A program made the translations under genes and the position numbers. The notes under the pieces were generated by a model. It saw only the letters and a list, made by a program, of their open reading frames with translations. It searched no databases and was not told the origin of the DNA. From assembly GCF_021155765.1 (NCBI RefSeq), contig NC_060114.1, forward strand, positions 17,583,501 to 17,647,500: 64,000 nucleotides of DNA. Reading direction: 5' to 3'. The stretch is from Diprion similis. Taxonomy: Eukaryota > Arthropoda > Insecta > Hymenoptera > Diprionidae. Shown piece by piece: positions 38,880 through 49,409 of this stretch; the stretch's first letter is position 1, and each line of letters opens with the position of its first letter.

Positions 38880-39329
38880 ACGACGAGTAATTCGAAGTTC
38901 TGTGAAAGACGCAGTTACGCTTTCCGGCGGAACTGACGCCATCTTAGGCCCGAGACTACACCTGCACGACAGCCAGAGCTGCAGATGCGGTGACGTGCAG
39001 CCCCAGAGAGGTGGGGAGTGTTCCGGAATCCACGCGGGGCAGCTCGCAGGACGCAGCGCCGCTTCTCTCGCCCGTCTGGCGAATTTTGCGGGTTTTACCC
39101 AGAGTATTGATTGTGCGTACGTAGCCCCCTTCGTCCGCCGCGACCCCCGGATCGCCTCGCCCTTCGGCAGACACGAGCCACCCTCGTCGCAGGTACATAC
39201 ATACCTACAACTGCTGCGCTCGCTCGTTGCAAGCTATATTTATCAGCGAGTACGAGTGACTGCAAGCAGAGGCTAGAACGGCTCCCATGCCGGGGAACTC
39301 GAATCGCGTAACCGTGCGAATTTCACTGT
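38880..39329. promoter_or_regulatory. GC-rich block with possible splice donor
   Basis: CpG-rich sequence with open frames on both strands; the plus frame from 38902 has 124 codons. CGTCGCAG followed by GTACAT near 39191 could be a splice donor, so a short first exon on the plus strand is conceivable. No known protein sequence is seen. Confidence 0.25.
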
Positions 39330-39665
39330 ATGCCAGAGTTCTCCGCTCTAGCTGCCGCCTTCCTGCTACTCTTTGGATTTTCTCCTCTTTGCGCGGCACT
39401 GCGGCGAATAATCGAACCAAGACAAAGGAGCGTCTTGTTCCCTGCTTGCGGTGCACCGAACAACTTTTTTTACGACTGCACCGCAGGCCGCGAAACCGGT
39501 GCGCCTCGAGGGAGTTTTTGGATTAGAAAGACGTGTCGACGGGTTAGAGGGCCGAGCAGATGTTGTTTCGACGCCTGCCCGATTGTGAGAATTTGGATCT
39601 GCGCGCTGTGCAGGGGTGGTTTTTTTTTCCTTTTATTTATTTTTTTTTCTTTCAAACAAAACTAA
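39330..39665 (+). CDS. Candidate small secreted cysteine-rich protein (unproven)
   Basis: Frame of 111 codons. Residues 1-23 look like a signal peptide: a short polar start, the hydrophobic core ALAAAFLLLFGFSPL, then CAA. The following 73 residues contain eight cysteines spaced C-x9-C-x18-C-x8-CC-x3-C-x7-C-x2-C (residues 40, 50, 69, 78, 79, 83, 91, 94), with many Arg residues. The CC-x3-C step recalls an insulin-family A chain, but the first pair is closer than the usual B-chain spacing, so I assign no family. The last 14 residues come from T-rich DNA and are probably not coding; the real end could be a splice donor before 39620. The frame lies in GC-rich DNA where chance frames are common, and other frames overlap it on both strands. 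Confidence 0.18.
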   Translation: MPEFSALAAAFLLLFGFSPLCAALRRIIEPRQRSVLFPACGAPNNFFYDCTAGRETGAPRGSFWIRKTCRRVRGPSRCCFDACPIVRIWICALCRGGFFFLLFIFFSFKQN

Positions 39666-40260
39666 GGCGGATATAACGATCTCCGTTTGTACAGACCAGT
39701 CAAATGTAGGGAAATATCATGACAATTTTGAGAATATATTTTTCTGCCAATCATCAATCATCGAAATTTCATTTATTTTCCGATTTTCAGTTCCTTAGAA
39801 TTTTTATGCACGTTAGTTCGGATCATCAATGTGTGGATAAATCTGAATTATAATTTCTACAATTACATAAGCCACAAAGAAGTCGAGATAGGTTGAAATA
39901 AGTAACTTGAACGTTAGCAACGACTTTCGTTTGCTGTTCAAAGCTTCTTTATTGTGTTACAGGCTAGACAGTTTCTAATCGAATTTATATACATAGCTGC
40001 AGTATTTTTTTTTCGTTATTCTCTCAGTGCCAGACCTGTTCTCGACACTCTACCGCGTAATTCCGCCACGTGAAAAAAATACAGATCACGTCTGATTGAA
40101 ACAAATACAGAATCCAGGGCGAAATGTTATTCAGATGACTGTGCGCACCGAGCACATGACAACCTGTTTGTTGCATTTCTATTACAATCCTATGATTGCT
40201 ATTTAACTGCGCGGAATCGCTGATTAATCCCATTTTCTCACCTCCCACATCCTGTTTGTC
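39666..40260. other. No gene recognised; AT-rich
   Basis: AT-rich with short frames. Nothing recognised. Confidence 0.4.
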
Positions 40261-40360
40261 ATTGCTAATTGCGGTGTGTGTGTCTGTGTGTGTATGTGTG
40301 TGTATGTGTGTATATACATATACATAAATATATATATATATATACACCGCAATTAGCAAT
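40261..40360. repeat. TG/TA microsatellite inside a perfect 17-bp inverted repeat
   Basis: ATTGCTAATTGCGGTGT (40261-40277) is mirrored exactly by ACACCGCAATTAGCAAT (40344-40360). Between them TG-rich repeats run into TA repeats. In RNA the TG half can pair with the TA half through U-A and G-U pairs, so the full 100 nt could fold as one long hairpin. The minus-strand frame crossing it is low complexity. It may be a hairpin-RNA candidate or a repeat expansion within a palindrome. Confidence 0.7.
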
Positions 40361-41688
40361 TTTATATTTACTAGTCCTATGAATATGAAATTCGCAGTAT
40401 CAATAAACTTTTTTTCGAGCATCACCCGTGTGCAAATTCTTGCAAATTCTTCAAGGAGAGTGCCTTTCAACGCCGGTATAAGAATGCATTTCGAAGGTCA
40501 AAACATCGCCGCATCATCGCACCTTGAACCCCGCTCGTTAAATATGCAACCATATTATCACAGCTACGATGCATTGCCGTTTCAGGTCTTCGAGGTACAA
40601 TAGTGTGCAAGAATTGCAACATTTCCGAAAATGTTCTTCCCTTTAATCCCCCCGTTGAAATGGCGCGTCTAGTTCTCCGACGCGACTCCGTCATCCTCCG
40701 CAAACGGCGAAGTGCATTGTGGTGTGGAGCATGTCATAGATGGCCGAGATTACGTCGCCGTTCAGACATTGTTTCAGGGTCACGTCTCGCAGAGCTGCGG
40801 CAGCGTTGCGTCGGCGATATGCAACCTAGCCAATGTCCATCCGCATCCGTCAGCCTGCATCTCAGCACGATAATGTAGGTGCAGCAGCATAGAGCTGCAG
40901 GGACTTTCGTCTTGGCGATTAACCACCCACTGAAAGTGTTTTGCGTTGCGATGATGCAAAGAACGGAGCCGCGGGGTCGTCGTGCAATATACATCATGCA
41001 ATTTCCATTTATACCAGTGAGCAGCAGCGAATGTGAAGCAAAGAAAAATCTGCGAGTATTGTACGGTATAGCTGCATAAAGAATGAGGCTGCAACAGGTC
41101 AGAGCAAGTGCATCATCGCATGCAACGCACAAGGGCGCGTATATAGGCAATTCGGTATAATAATAAAACTATTCAGCAATCGAAAGTAGTGGTACGTTTT
41201 GTTCCTGTCCCTGTTAGGTACCTACATGTAAAACGCGGTGCAGCAGACTGCACGAGAGACTCGAGCAGGTTCCTCGATTTTATTATACGCCTAATACAGA
41301 GAGAGCCGTGCGCCCGTGTGTGCACCGCATAAAACGACCCACCGACACGCGCAGACACGCAAAACCGGTGCGCTGCAGGCGGCGACTGCATGCAGTAAGC
41401 GAGTGCAGTGGAGCAGGTTAGTTCTAGCCGGCCCACAAGCCCCGGCGTGTGTCCTCAGCGAGCAGCAAGCCGCGGCCTTGAGACACAGCGACGCTCAATG
41501 CACTCGCGAATGCGACTCCGTTCCGATCCACGATGCACTCCGAGGGCTCACGATCAGCGGCGAAACCGTGAGTCGAGGGAGGCAGATAGAGAGAGAGAGA
41601 CAGAGATCTCGACGGATTTCTTTAAACTCCACAGTGCCTGGACGCTGGCTGCAGCGTCGCTCGGCGAGCCGCAGGAAAATCTGGCGTT
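40361..41688. other. No gene recognised; GC-rich towards 41.3-41.7 kb
   Basis: Overlapping frames on both strands, up to 138 codons, match nothing known. 41320-41690 is GC-rich with a short GA tract at about 41587-41604, and may be part of a promoter-like region leading towards repeat copy B. No splice-supported coding series seen. Confidence 0.3.
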
Positions 41689-41768
41689 GCGACATCTGGT
41701 GGGGAAATAATGCAACGCTCTAACTGGGCCATATTTAATTTTAAAAGACATCTTATCGACTATTTTTT
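41689..41768 (-). repeat. Dispersed repeat copy B with CTCF-like core
   Basis: This is the inverted partner of 7485-7572, read on the minus strand. The exact 26-base shared block is at 41723-41748. The CTCF-like core appears as GCGACATCTGGTGG at 41689-41702. The segment between the two conserved blocks differs more, so the two blocks are what has been retained. Confidence 0.55.
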
Positions 41769-42459
41769 ACGCGATATCAATTCCCTGTGCAAAGACTAAC
41801 GCCTCACAGCTTGCACAAGGTTTTCTCTAATTCCGTACTCCCTGTAATGACCGTTAAACAATTTGACGATATGTAGCCCTGAAAATCTCGACGCCATATT
41901 GCTGCTGACCGTTATTCGGTACCGATGGTTTAGAGAAAGGGGAAATTTAAAGTCTAGTCGACATTTAGAAAATTCGGTTTTTTCAACACCGAAAAACGTT
42001 GAAAACACATACAGGACTACTGAAATCCTTGGCTGCCTGCAGCGGGAGTGAAAAGAAGAGACGGTTGCACTGCGTCGTTCTAAAGAGAGGAGAATTTTTC
42101 ATTTTTCTTCGCCTTGTGGTTCTTTTTTTTTTTTTGTACACCAGATGCTAGTAAACGAGAGCGAGTAGCGAGCGGGACGATGCAGCAGGCTTGGCGCATC
42201 GCATCGGTTTGTTTCTGAATTGGCACAGAGCTTAGAGCGAAATTCCAAACAAATTCGGCGGTGCATCGTTCTCTCGGTGGCCGCGCTCGGCGGTGGCGTC
42301 TATTTCTGACTTGCTCGTGTATAAATTTAACCGGTCTACTACGAGGAACGCGAGGAGGGTGGCAGGGGTGCGAGAGGCGGTCGACTACATCACAGGGCTC
42401 GGGACTAGTCAGTAGTCTTTGTTCGATGATTTTCACTCATTAGCCAAGTCCTCGCACTT
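41769..42459. other. No gene recognised; upstream of tRNA-Leu
   Basis: Short frames on both strands. A T run lies at 42123-42135. CACCAGATGCTAGT at about 42139 weakly echoes the CTCF-like core of the dispersed repeat. No TATA-like tRNA upstream element is evident. Confidence 0.35.
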
Positions 42460-42543
42460 GTCAGGATGGCCGAGCGGTCTAAGGCGCTGCGTTCAGGTCG
42501 CAGTCCACTTCTGTGGGCGTGGGTTCGAATCCCACTTCTGACA
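42460..42543 (+). tRNA. tRNA-Leu (anticodon CAG)
   Basis: An 84-nt intronless gene with the long variable arm of a type II tRNA. The acceptor GTCAGGA (42460-42466) pairs with TTCTGAC (42536-42542) with one G-T pair, and A at 42543 is the discriminator. The A box TGGCCGAGCGGTCTAAGGC is canonical for Leu. The anticodon stem CTGCG/CGCAG encloses TTCAGGT, giving CAG, which reads CTG codons. The variable arm contains TCCACTTCTGTGGGC, and the B box is GGTTCGAATCC. A T5 terminator follows at 42551. All stems pair, so it looks functional. Frames over it that begin MAERSKALRSG are the well-known false translation of tRNA-Leu, not a protein. Confidence 0.97.
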
Positions 42544-42550
42544 GAGATTC

Positions 42551-42555
42551 TTTTT
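42551..42555 (+). terminator. Pol III terminator of tRNA-Leu
   Basis: Five T residues on the coding strand beginning 8 nt after the discriminator base, sufficient for RNA polymerase III termination. Confidence 0.85.
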
Positions 42556-43740
42556 ACCAACGATTCACTCGTTTTTTACTCGACACTTCTTTCTTGCAGC
42601 TCATCACCATTTTCAATCCGCCACTGTTTGCCTCTTGCGTTTTGTTTACAGCTATACTAGCGAATCGCGCGAGCAGCGTTGCCTCGTTTATCATCCCGCC
42701 TATTCATACACTCAACAACACAACACGTTGAACTATAAACAGGTAGTGATGCAGGCCGATTCTATGCACCAAATTCCGTGTACGGAATAGACGGATTGAT
42801 TGCCTGCTCAATGTTCAAAATGATAAATCGCTGAGTATCTTTGTTTCTCTCTTCCTCTCGCGCTCGCAAGTCTGGAGGTTGCACTTTAACCGCTGCACCT
42901 ATTATACCTAGCGTTATTACTCCCGGACTATCACTTGACGACGCAGTCTGCATGGACGGGGTGTCGTCATCGTCGGGTCATCTCTTTCATTTACGATAGT
43001 CAAGCGAGAAATGCTTCGCGTTTGAAACGCAGTAGCGTACAGACGCTACAAGGGTGTGAAGTTGCAAGCGTAGAAACATCCCGAGTTACAGCCGGAAGCC
43101 GTGAATCGTCGGATTTTCGCTTTACCATCACCGTGACACATATAATGTGAAAATTGAATGCGTATCATCAATCAATTGTATAACGCTTAAAGATCTTCAT
43201 AGGCCCAAATTTCATTCTCCATGCACTAGGAAGTTTTTTCCTAATTTAATACCTATGCATATATACACCAAGTTACGCAACTGGAGGCGATAATTATTTA
43301 CTGTTTTTAAATATATGTACATATAATTATGCACATACCTACGTGGGAAATATCACAATTCGAATGACGAATCAATTTCTATTACCCAGACCAGACAACT
43401 GTTACAATAACAAACACGACTGTAATTCAGTCACTGAATTTCAGTGTTCAGTGACCGTGCATCGTCTGTATACGTACACGCATGATACCCGACGTGTGTA
43501 CACTGATCTGTATTTTATTCTTAATTGCAGGATATTCACCGAGTCACATTATACTACATGATGTGTACCACGCCGCATGCGTATTGTATATAAATACGCT
43601 TGCATTTCAATCTCGCGCATTCCTTTCCGCGGTTCTTTGCCTGACTGTACTACATCCCTCTCTCTCGCACACTGCATGGTACGCGTATAGAAAGAAGAAG
43701 GCGGCGGGGTGGAGGAGTAGGAGGAGGTGGAGAGGTAACC
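42556..43740. other. No gene recognised
   Basis: Unique sequence, AT-rich around 43150-43340, with short frames only. From about 43690 purine-rich GGAGG repeats begin and lead into the CpG block. Confidence 0.4.
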
Positions 43741-44037
43741 TTGAGAGTCGGTGAGTCGTCGGCCATCTTGCCGCGCGATGCACTTTTGTCTTTTTTTCTG
43801 TTTTCTGTTATTTGTTATTTCGTGTGTATGCGTGTGTTTGTATTTTTTTTTTCTCATCTTACTTTTCCCTTCTCTTCTCCTCTGTTTCGGTTGTTTTTTT
43901 CTTTAAGTCTCTTTCCCGAGACAAGACCGCCGCCGCCCTCGCCGCCTTCCTTCTCTCGGTCTAGGTCCCTTCGTCTCTTCGCCGCCGCCGCCGCCGCCTC
44001 CGCCACCCGTGCAGTTCCCCCCATTCGATCGTCCTAC
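43741..44037 (+). promoter_or_regulatory. CpG-rich leader with YY1/Pho-like site
   Basis: GGCCATCTTGCC at about 43760 is the YY1/Pho-type motif often found at transcription starts. It is followed by T-rich and then CCG-repeat DNA (43928-44005). The structure resembles a promoter and 5' untranslated leader for a plus-strand transcript. This is inferred from motif and composition only. Confidence 0.25.
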
Positions 44038-44166
44038 ATGCCTTCTACCACAGATTACCGACATAATATGCTGCAGCCGCAGCAGCAGCTACAACCACAG
44101 ACTGGCCTCGACTCGGTGTCTGAGGATTTGCAGGTGTTGGAAGCGCAGTCAGAGTTCCCAGTTTGA
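44038..44166 (+). CDS. Candidate short first coding exon, Gln-rich
   Basis: From ATG at 44038 the frame has 42 codons, starting MPSTTDYRHNMLQPQQQL and ending EFPV. The Gln-rich part comes from CAG-rich but non-repetitive sequence, and codon choice looks less repeat-like than in its flanks. GATTTGCAG followed by GTGTTG at about 44132 could be a splice donor after residue 32. The start context is weak; a second ATG ten codons on is better. No family recognised. If real it would be a first exon continuing downstream; equally it may be chance in a CpG block. Confidence 0.15.
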   Translation: MPSTTDYRHNMLQPQQQLQPQTGLDSVSEDLQVLEAQSEFPV

Positions 44167-45144
44167 TTGGGGCTTAGTACTTTGGTATTAGAAAGTCAGA
44201 GATACGAATATTGGAAAACAAAGAAACAAAACTGGTGCAGGCCGCCCATAAAAACCTTCACACTAAAATAATTATTTAAACTAATCTGCATGGGACCAAG
44301 TATTTCCTCCTCAATAAAATTTCTTTATGACAAACGTATGTACTTTACACTTATTAAAATTGTAAAATTATCCTCCGAGTTAATCAGATACAAAAATTTC
44401 ACGAGTATCATGCGATTGAGTCCAAAAATTATAGTGTTCATCATTTCCAAGCTCAATACGGAAGAACACAAGCATCTGCATGCTTGTATTTTTTCAAAAT
44501 CGTTAAGGTTTTCCTCTACACAGATGTATCAATAATTCAAGTTTCCTTGTTGACATTAGACATCAGTCGGAAGTTGGACAAGATTTATACACACGAGCCG
44601 CGTGCCACCACTGTAAGCGGACTCCTCTCGTCCTGTACAGATTGCGACCTGATTCCCTGACGCAATATGGTAATTCCTGTAGTGTTTATACGTATACATA
44701 TTGTATATATGTCGAGTTACTCACAGCACGCACGTAGATACCTATGCATAAACGCGTGAAGCGCGAAGATTGAAGTTGCCCGTCAAAGGGGCGATTCGAT
44801 AAGTCGCAAATGTAGGTCAACGAATGCGTGAAAAAAGCAAGCGATAAGATTGAGGAACGATAAACAATCTGTGGCCGGTAATCAGTATAGATATCGCATT
44901 AGTACCTACCCACCCTGACTTGACACATACACACACACACACATACACGCAGGCAGGCACACGTCGAACAGAAAACGGTGTTGTATTATCTACCGCGGAA
45001 ACATGGCGCATCCATCCATACCTACCAACACGTTGTGTATGTATGTTCGTGTATAACACGCTGGTGAAGATAAGAGCAGTGCAATTGCTGAAAAGACTGG
45101 TCCAAAAACATATAGATAAACAAATCCACGCGTAGCGGCGACCT
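44167..45144. other. No gene recognised
   Basis: AT-rich unique sequence, then a short CA tract at about 44929-44942. Nothing else recognised. Confidence 0.4.
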
Positions 45145-45700
45145 GTGATAATATTGTGTCACGAAATGTCTGACCCAAAAACGAATGCGATGCGATCGGA
45201 GGCGCGAAGATGTGCATTCCGTGATGCAAAGGCTCCGCTGCGACGCTGCGACTTCGCTTCGCTCGCATTGCTCGTAAGAGTCGTAAGCAAGCAAGCGAGC
45301 CTTAGGTTACCTCGTTGTCGGCGCGTCTTGCGGGTTGCGGTGTGCCAGGAGGAGGCACCGACAATGGAGGGGATGCCGAGCGGCGCGTTGATTGGCTCCT
45401 GCGACGAGGCAAGGCAGCAACGCTCGTCTTTTGTCGGCGTGAGGTGCGGTGCGGGGCTACGACGGCGCCTCTCAGCGGCGTAGCGGCGAGGCTCGGACCT
45501 CGCGGCGCAAAGGGATCGCCGCAGTCGCGCGCTTGCACTCTCAGCGGAGACATTACCCGCCGTACAAGTTCATTTATTTGCCGTATATCGCATATACCTG
45601 TTTCTCTCCCCCGTTATTGCCCGGCCCCGATAAAAGAGAACCCCCCACCCCCACCCCCCTGTTCCCACGTTAACCCCGTTCGCGGTTAACGGCTGGACAT
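45145..45700. promoter_or_regulatory. CpG-rich block ending in C-rich tract
   Basis: Strongly CpG-rich with overlapping frames of 74-124 codons on both strands, none recognised. 45640-45660 is C-rich and could form structured DNA. A promoter role is plausible. Confidence 0.3.
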
Positions 45701-46530
45701 CCCCGTTACGCGTCCATATTTATCGCGGTACACACAACACAACACGTACAATAAACTTGACCTCGGGGGGGGTTGGTGTGTTTCGAATCGTCGAGTTTTT
45801 CTCAACGATTGTCAATAATCGACGTCGTCGTCGTCGTCGTCGTCGTCGGTTACATATTATATACAGTGACGTGCACGTGTGTATTATTAATAATCTTCGT
45901 TCATCGTTGTGTGGTTGTTGAAATTTTTATTATTTATATATATATATATATATATTTTTTTTTTTCCTTTTTTTTTATCTCTCCATCATCGCAATATTAT
46001 ATACACAAGTTTTTCTCTACTTAACAATCAGCTGTGTGAGTTTTATTTTGAAACTGGTTTATATACACGTTCGTCGAGAAGAAGTATTTAACGAACTGTT
46101 CTTAAGGAACAGCAGCCCCCTGCAGTAACACGGACTATCATTAAACACCGACTGGGATATCTCGAGAGGAACGGTTGTTATGTGAGTAGAAAATCAGAGG
46201 CACGCATGTATATCATCGTGTGTCCCATTCGTAATTCGTATTACCTTTACTAATCAAGCGCTGCATATTATTATTAATAATAATAATAATATAACCAGTA
46301 CCGTCGTCGCTTCGTCGATTGGCAATTGTTACACATTTACATCCCTGACTCAACATCGTGTTACCATTATACAGAGGGTTGTGCCTAGCTGCTAGTCTCT
46401 CTTTCTCTATTAATTATATCCTCTGTAATATCCGTCGTTCGATTTCTCTCACTGGACGCGTATGTCCTTATTTTATTACGTATCCGTGGTTTCCAACGCA
46501 GCACACGTACTAGTTGTCTGTGCAGTGAAA
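45701..46530. repeat. Microsatellite-rich spacer: (GTC)n, (TA)n, (TAA)n
   Basis: (GTC)9 lies at 45822-45849, (TA)n then T-rich at about 45936-45975, and TTA/TAA repeats at about 46267-46293. There is no credible coding frame. Confidence 0.7.
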
Positions 46531-47603
46531 CCCAGCACGCTAGCTTGTGTGCGTCGACGTCGGTGCGTGCCTGCTGCTTGCCTGCGTGCGTGGTGCCGGA
46601 GAAACGAGGACACGGCTCTAAATGGTACACGGGTTGTTGGGTACTAACCGTTCGTAACAAGTTGCCCCTCCTCTGCCGCCGCCTCCCCCCTCCCTCCCTC
46701 TCTCCCGCCCACGAAAACCCGCCGCCGCCTTCTCATCCTCGTGTTAAAAACAACGCTGCGCTGCGCTGCTTCTTGGCTTATATACCTACCTATGTACATG
46801 ATGTATCTACGTATATGTACCACCTACTATCCGAGCGAGTGGTGTACTCACGTCGCGTTGCGTCGATCGCTATTTTATCCAACGTCAATAGGAAGGTTGT
46901 TCCACCCACCCCCCGACCTTTGTCACGCGCTCGCATCGGCTTCCGGAGACTGTCGGTAATTGTTTCCGTCGTCGTCACATACCTACCCCTTCTGTGCTTC
47001 TTCGCAGGCACGGATATCTCAGATTCTCTCTTCTTGTCCGCCCCCCGTTTTCGAGCACGTTGGGTCAACCGGGTATTATTATTCTGCTTCTCCCTGTTTC
47101 GCTCGCTCGCTCGCTCGCTCGGTCAGTCAGTCAGTCAGTCAGTCAGTCAGTCAGTCATTTGGTCTGTCGATTAGGGAGAGTGACAGACAGGTTGACAAAA
47201 ACCTATTTATTACCGATTTCGCTTTTTACCGATTTCGAAACTCACCGCGCAACGTTCTAGTTCACATTGAGTAATTTATAATATTCTTTATACGTAACTT
47301 GTGGAAACGGGGGAAACTGACGAAAATGCTTCCACGTAGCCCGCTGTGTATATGTATATATACGACGATGACGTTGAGCCTACCATTCCTCGTGGCCGTG
47401 CCTCCCCCTCCCCTCCCCTCCCCTCCCCTCACCAAATGAAAATCAGGGAAAGTTTCACAGGCTTGATCGAGCAGCCGTCGTGTCCCCGTTTACGAGAGGC
47501 GCGACTGGATCGCTGCTGAGAGAGGGAACGAGGGCTGCTTTTCTCGTCATCGTCCTTATTATTATGATTATTTTCGTCGCTGTTGTCGTCGTCGTCGTCA
47601 GTC
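46531..47603. repeat. CpG-rich block with GCTC, GTCA and CCCCT repeats
   Basis: (GCTC)5 at 47101-47120 runs directly into (GTCA)9 at 47122-47157, and a CCCCT repeat occupies about 47402-47430. The 209-codon plus frame at 46545-47174 reads the GTCA repeat as Ser-Val-Ser-Gln and the proline-rich part from C-rich DNA, so I treat it as non-coding. GC content and the GAGAGAGGGAACGAGGG patch near 47518 suggest promoter or leader sequence. Confidence 0.45.
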
Positions 47604-47720
47604 ATGGTCTCTCACAAAAGAAGGAATGCTAATCGAGGGAACGCGGATGATGAGAATCCAGAAGCTATAGCTAGAGAAGATCAACAAGATGGAGAGGAAA
47701 GAGGGTTAGAATATGATTGA
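47604..47720 (+). CDS. Candidate short ATG exon or uORF, basic then acidic
   Basis: A frame of 38 codons starts in a good context (G at -3 and +4) right after a (GTC)n tract. It starts MVSHKRRNANRGNADDENPE and continues with an acidic, Gln-containing tail. A basic N-terminal KRR..N tail followed by acidic residues is seen at the start of some zinc-finger repressors, but the resemblance is too slight to name a family. No strong splice donor follows; the best is AGAGG then GTTAGA near 47703. It could be an upstream ORF, a first exon, or chance. Confidence 0.15.
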   Translation: MVSHKRRNANRGNADDENPEAIAREDQQDGEERGLEYD

Positions 47721-47789
47721 GGAAAATTTATTTTGTTGTTATTGATTTTGTCTTCTCTCGTTAGCTACTGATCTGTAATAATCATGTTG

Positions 47790-47950
47790 ATGTTATCGTA
47801 ACGATTCACGATGTGGAAGAAGCGTTGTTTCGCAATTTTAGAACTGTTTGAATTTTAGTAAAGCGTGATAAAAGTAAATATACTTATATTTTGAAATTCT
47901 AGTTCCTTCAAAATTATTACAAAAGTAAGAAAATAGCGACTTTTTTATTT
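47790..47950. repeat. Diverged direct repeat, copy 1
   Basis: Aligns in the same orientation with 48925-49085. Shared pieces in order are GTTAT.GTAA.GATTCACG, a TTTCGCAATTTT / TTTCATAATTTT block, then CTTCAAA.T.ATTACAAAA and a final ACTTTTT. Identity looks moderate, with gaps. Both copies lie just after a pyrimidine tract ending in AG. An old duplication is likely; the limits are approximate. Confidence 0.4.
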
Positions 47951-48924
47951 ACTCGACGTTTCGTTACGATATAACGTTACCTACTTCAACCTTGTGATCT
48001 GTAAGGTTGCAGGGATTCAGTTGCAGCAGATAGTCTTCTTCTTCTTCTTTTTCATTTTCTTCATTTTCTTCTTCTTCTCTTGGTTTCGTTGCGTCGAAAT
48101 CTTGACCTCGAGAGGCGGCGCGGGCGGCGAGAGTGCGCGTGCGCGATTGCATCGTCCGTATGCATGCACATCAGCCACCAGCAGCCGCAGCAGCAACGCC
48201 AGCGTTCGTTCTCCTCTGCACTCGTGTGTGCACTTCCGAATGCCACATAACCCAGATACCTACCGCGGGCGAACACCGCTTCTCCCTCCTTTTCTCCCCA
48301 CCCCCCCTCTCTTTCTCCTCATCTAACGCCGTTGAAAGAAGAGAGAAAGAGAGAGATTGAAACCAATGTTTTCGACCAGGTTAGTAATCGAGCTCCCCTC
48401 CGTCTAACTGACAAACTTTGACTACCAAACCACGTTCGTCGTGTCGTGTGGTTGTTTATCACTAGCTCCCTCTCCGCGCCCTTTTTTCCCTCCACCTTTC
48501 ACTCTCTCTCTCTCTGTCTCTTTCTCTATTTCTCTCCCTCGTATCTCGATTATCATCGGTGTCTAGCAGTTGACAATATACTCCGTCACTCGGGAGAAGA
48601 TTTTCACTGTAAAGACGAGAACTTGTCACGTGCAATTACAATTGTAGGTAGTATTTATCAGGCAGTGACGAACCTCGAGCTAATCCATCGCAATATTTCA
48701 ACCACAAGGTGGAAGATGAGAAGAAATAGACATGAAGGACTGTGACGACAATGAGCGCGTGTAATTTCAAATTAAGAAAATAGTAATAATAATGATAATA
48801 ATTGCCATTCTAAAACACTTGTGTAAAATTATTATTGTCTTTTTCTTGTCTGTTTCTCCTTCATCTGCAGCTTATTATTGGCGCCGACGAAGTTCTCCTT
48901 TATATTGAGGATGAAGCTTGTAAC
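47951..48924. other. Leader-like sequence with CTT and TC tracts
   Basis: CTT-rich at 48035-48080, CpG-rich at 48100-48260, (TC)n at about 48500-48522. A polypyrimidine stretch ending TTCATCTGCAG at 48870 is a good splice-acceptor look-alike. It would open the frame LIIGADEVLLYIEDEACN, which runs 38 codons to a stop, too short to identify. Confidence 0.3.
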
Positions 48925-49085
48925 GTTATTGTAATGATTCACGTTCCGTTATTTCATAATTTTTTAAGAATCTCTGAAAAGCAGTAAATTAAAATAATAA
49001 AGCTATAAGCGATAATTTGTATTTTCAGAACTTGGCCAACTTCAAAGTCATTACAAAATTCCAATGCAGTAACTTTTTGTTCCAA
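48925..49085. repeat. Diverged direct repeat, copy 2
   Basis: Partner of 47790-47950, about 1.13 kb downstream. The AG-ended pyrimidine tract 55 bp before it mirrors the one before copy 1, so the duplicated unit may include a splice-like signal. Confidence 0.4.
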
Positions 49086-49317
49086 TCTTTTGTTAGACTA
49101 ACCTTAATAACTTGAAATTCGTTCCTTCATCCCCAATATAAACTCCTGAAGATGCGTCTCTTTCTTTTTTTTCCACTTTTCTCGCAAACCACACCGGCTG
49201 TGGTGGACCCTCGGATTGAGACTCTTGTCTACAGGTATTACATTGCTTGCGTATGTATGCGTGCGCACGGGTATATGTGTATGTATTTTGCGCAGGTCAC
49301 GGTGGACGCTCCTCCTT

Positions 49318-49409
49318 TTCCTCCACCTCCACCTCCACCTCCACCTCCACCTCCTACTAGTACTACTACTACTACCACCACTACCACTACCACTACCACT
49401 ACTACTATA
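49318..49409 (+). repeat. (CCACCT)n then (TAC/CAC)n compound repeat
   Basis: CCACCT units occupy about 49322-49354, followed by TAC/CAC units to 49409. Plus frames read it as poly-Pro then poly-Thr; the minus frame reads Ser/Gly/Arg. It explains the 103-125 codon frames here, which are not genes. Confidence 0.9.

Noticed and set aside
39330..39665. Assigning the cysteine-rich frame to the insulin/relaxin family
   Set aside because: CC-x3-C fits, but the first cysteine pair is too close, the later spacing is off and no dibasic-bounded C-peptide is clear; kept only as an unassigned candidate.
42466..42660. Open frame beginning MAERSKALRSGRSP over the tRNA-Leu gene
   Set aside because: This is the familiar false translation of a tRNA-Leu gene; the RNA gene fully explains the bases.
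46545..47174. 209-codon plus-strand frame
   Set aside because: Driven by C-rich and (GTCA)n sequence with Ser-Val-Ser-Gln repeats; no domain and a competing minus frame.
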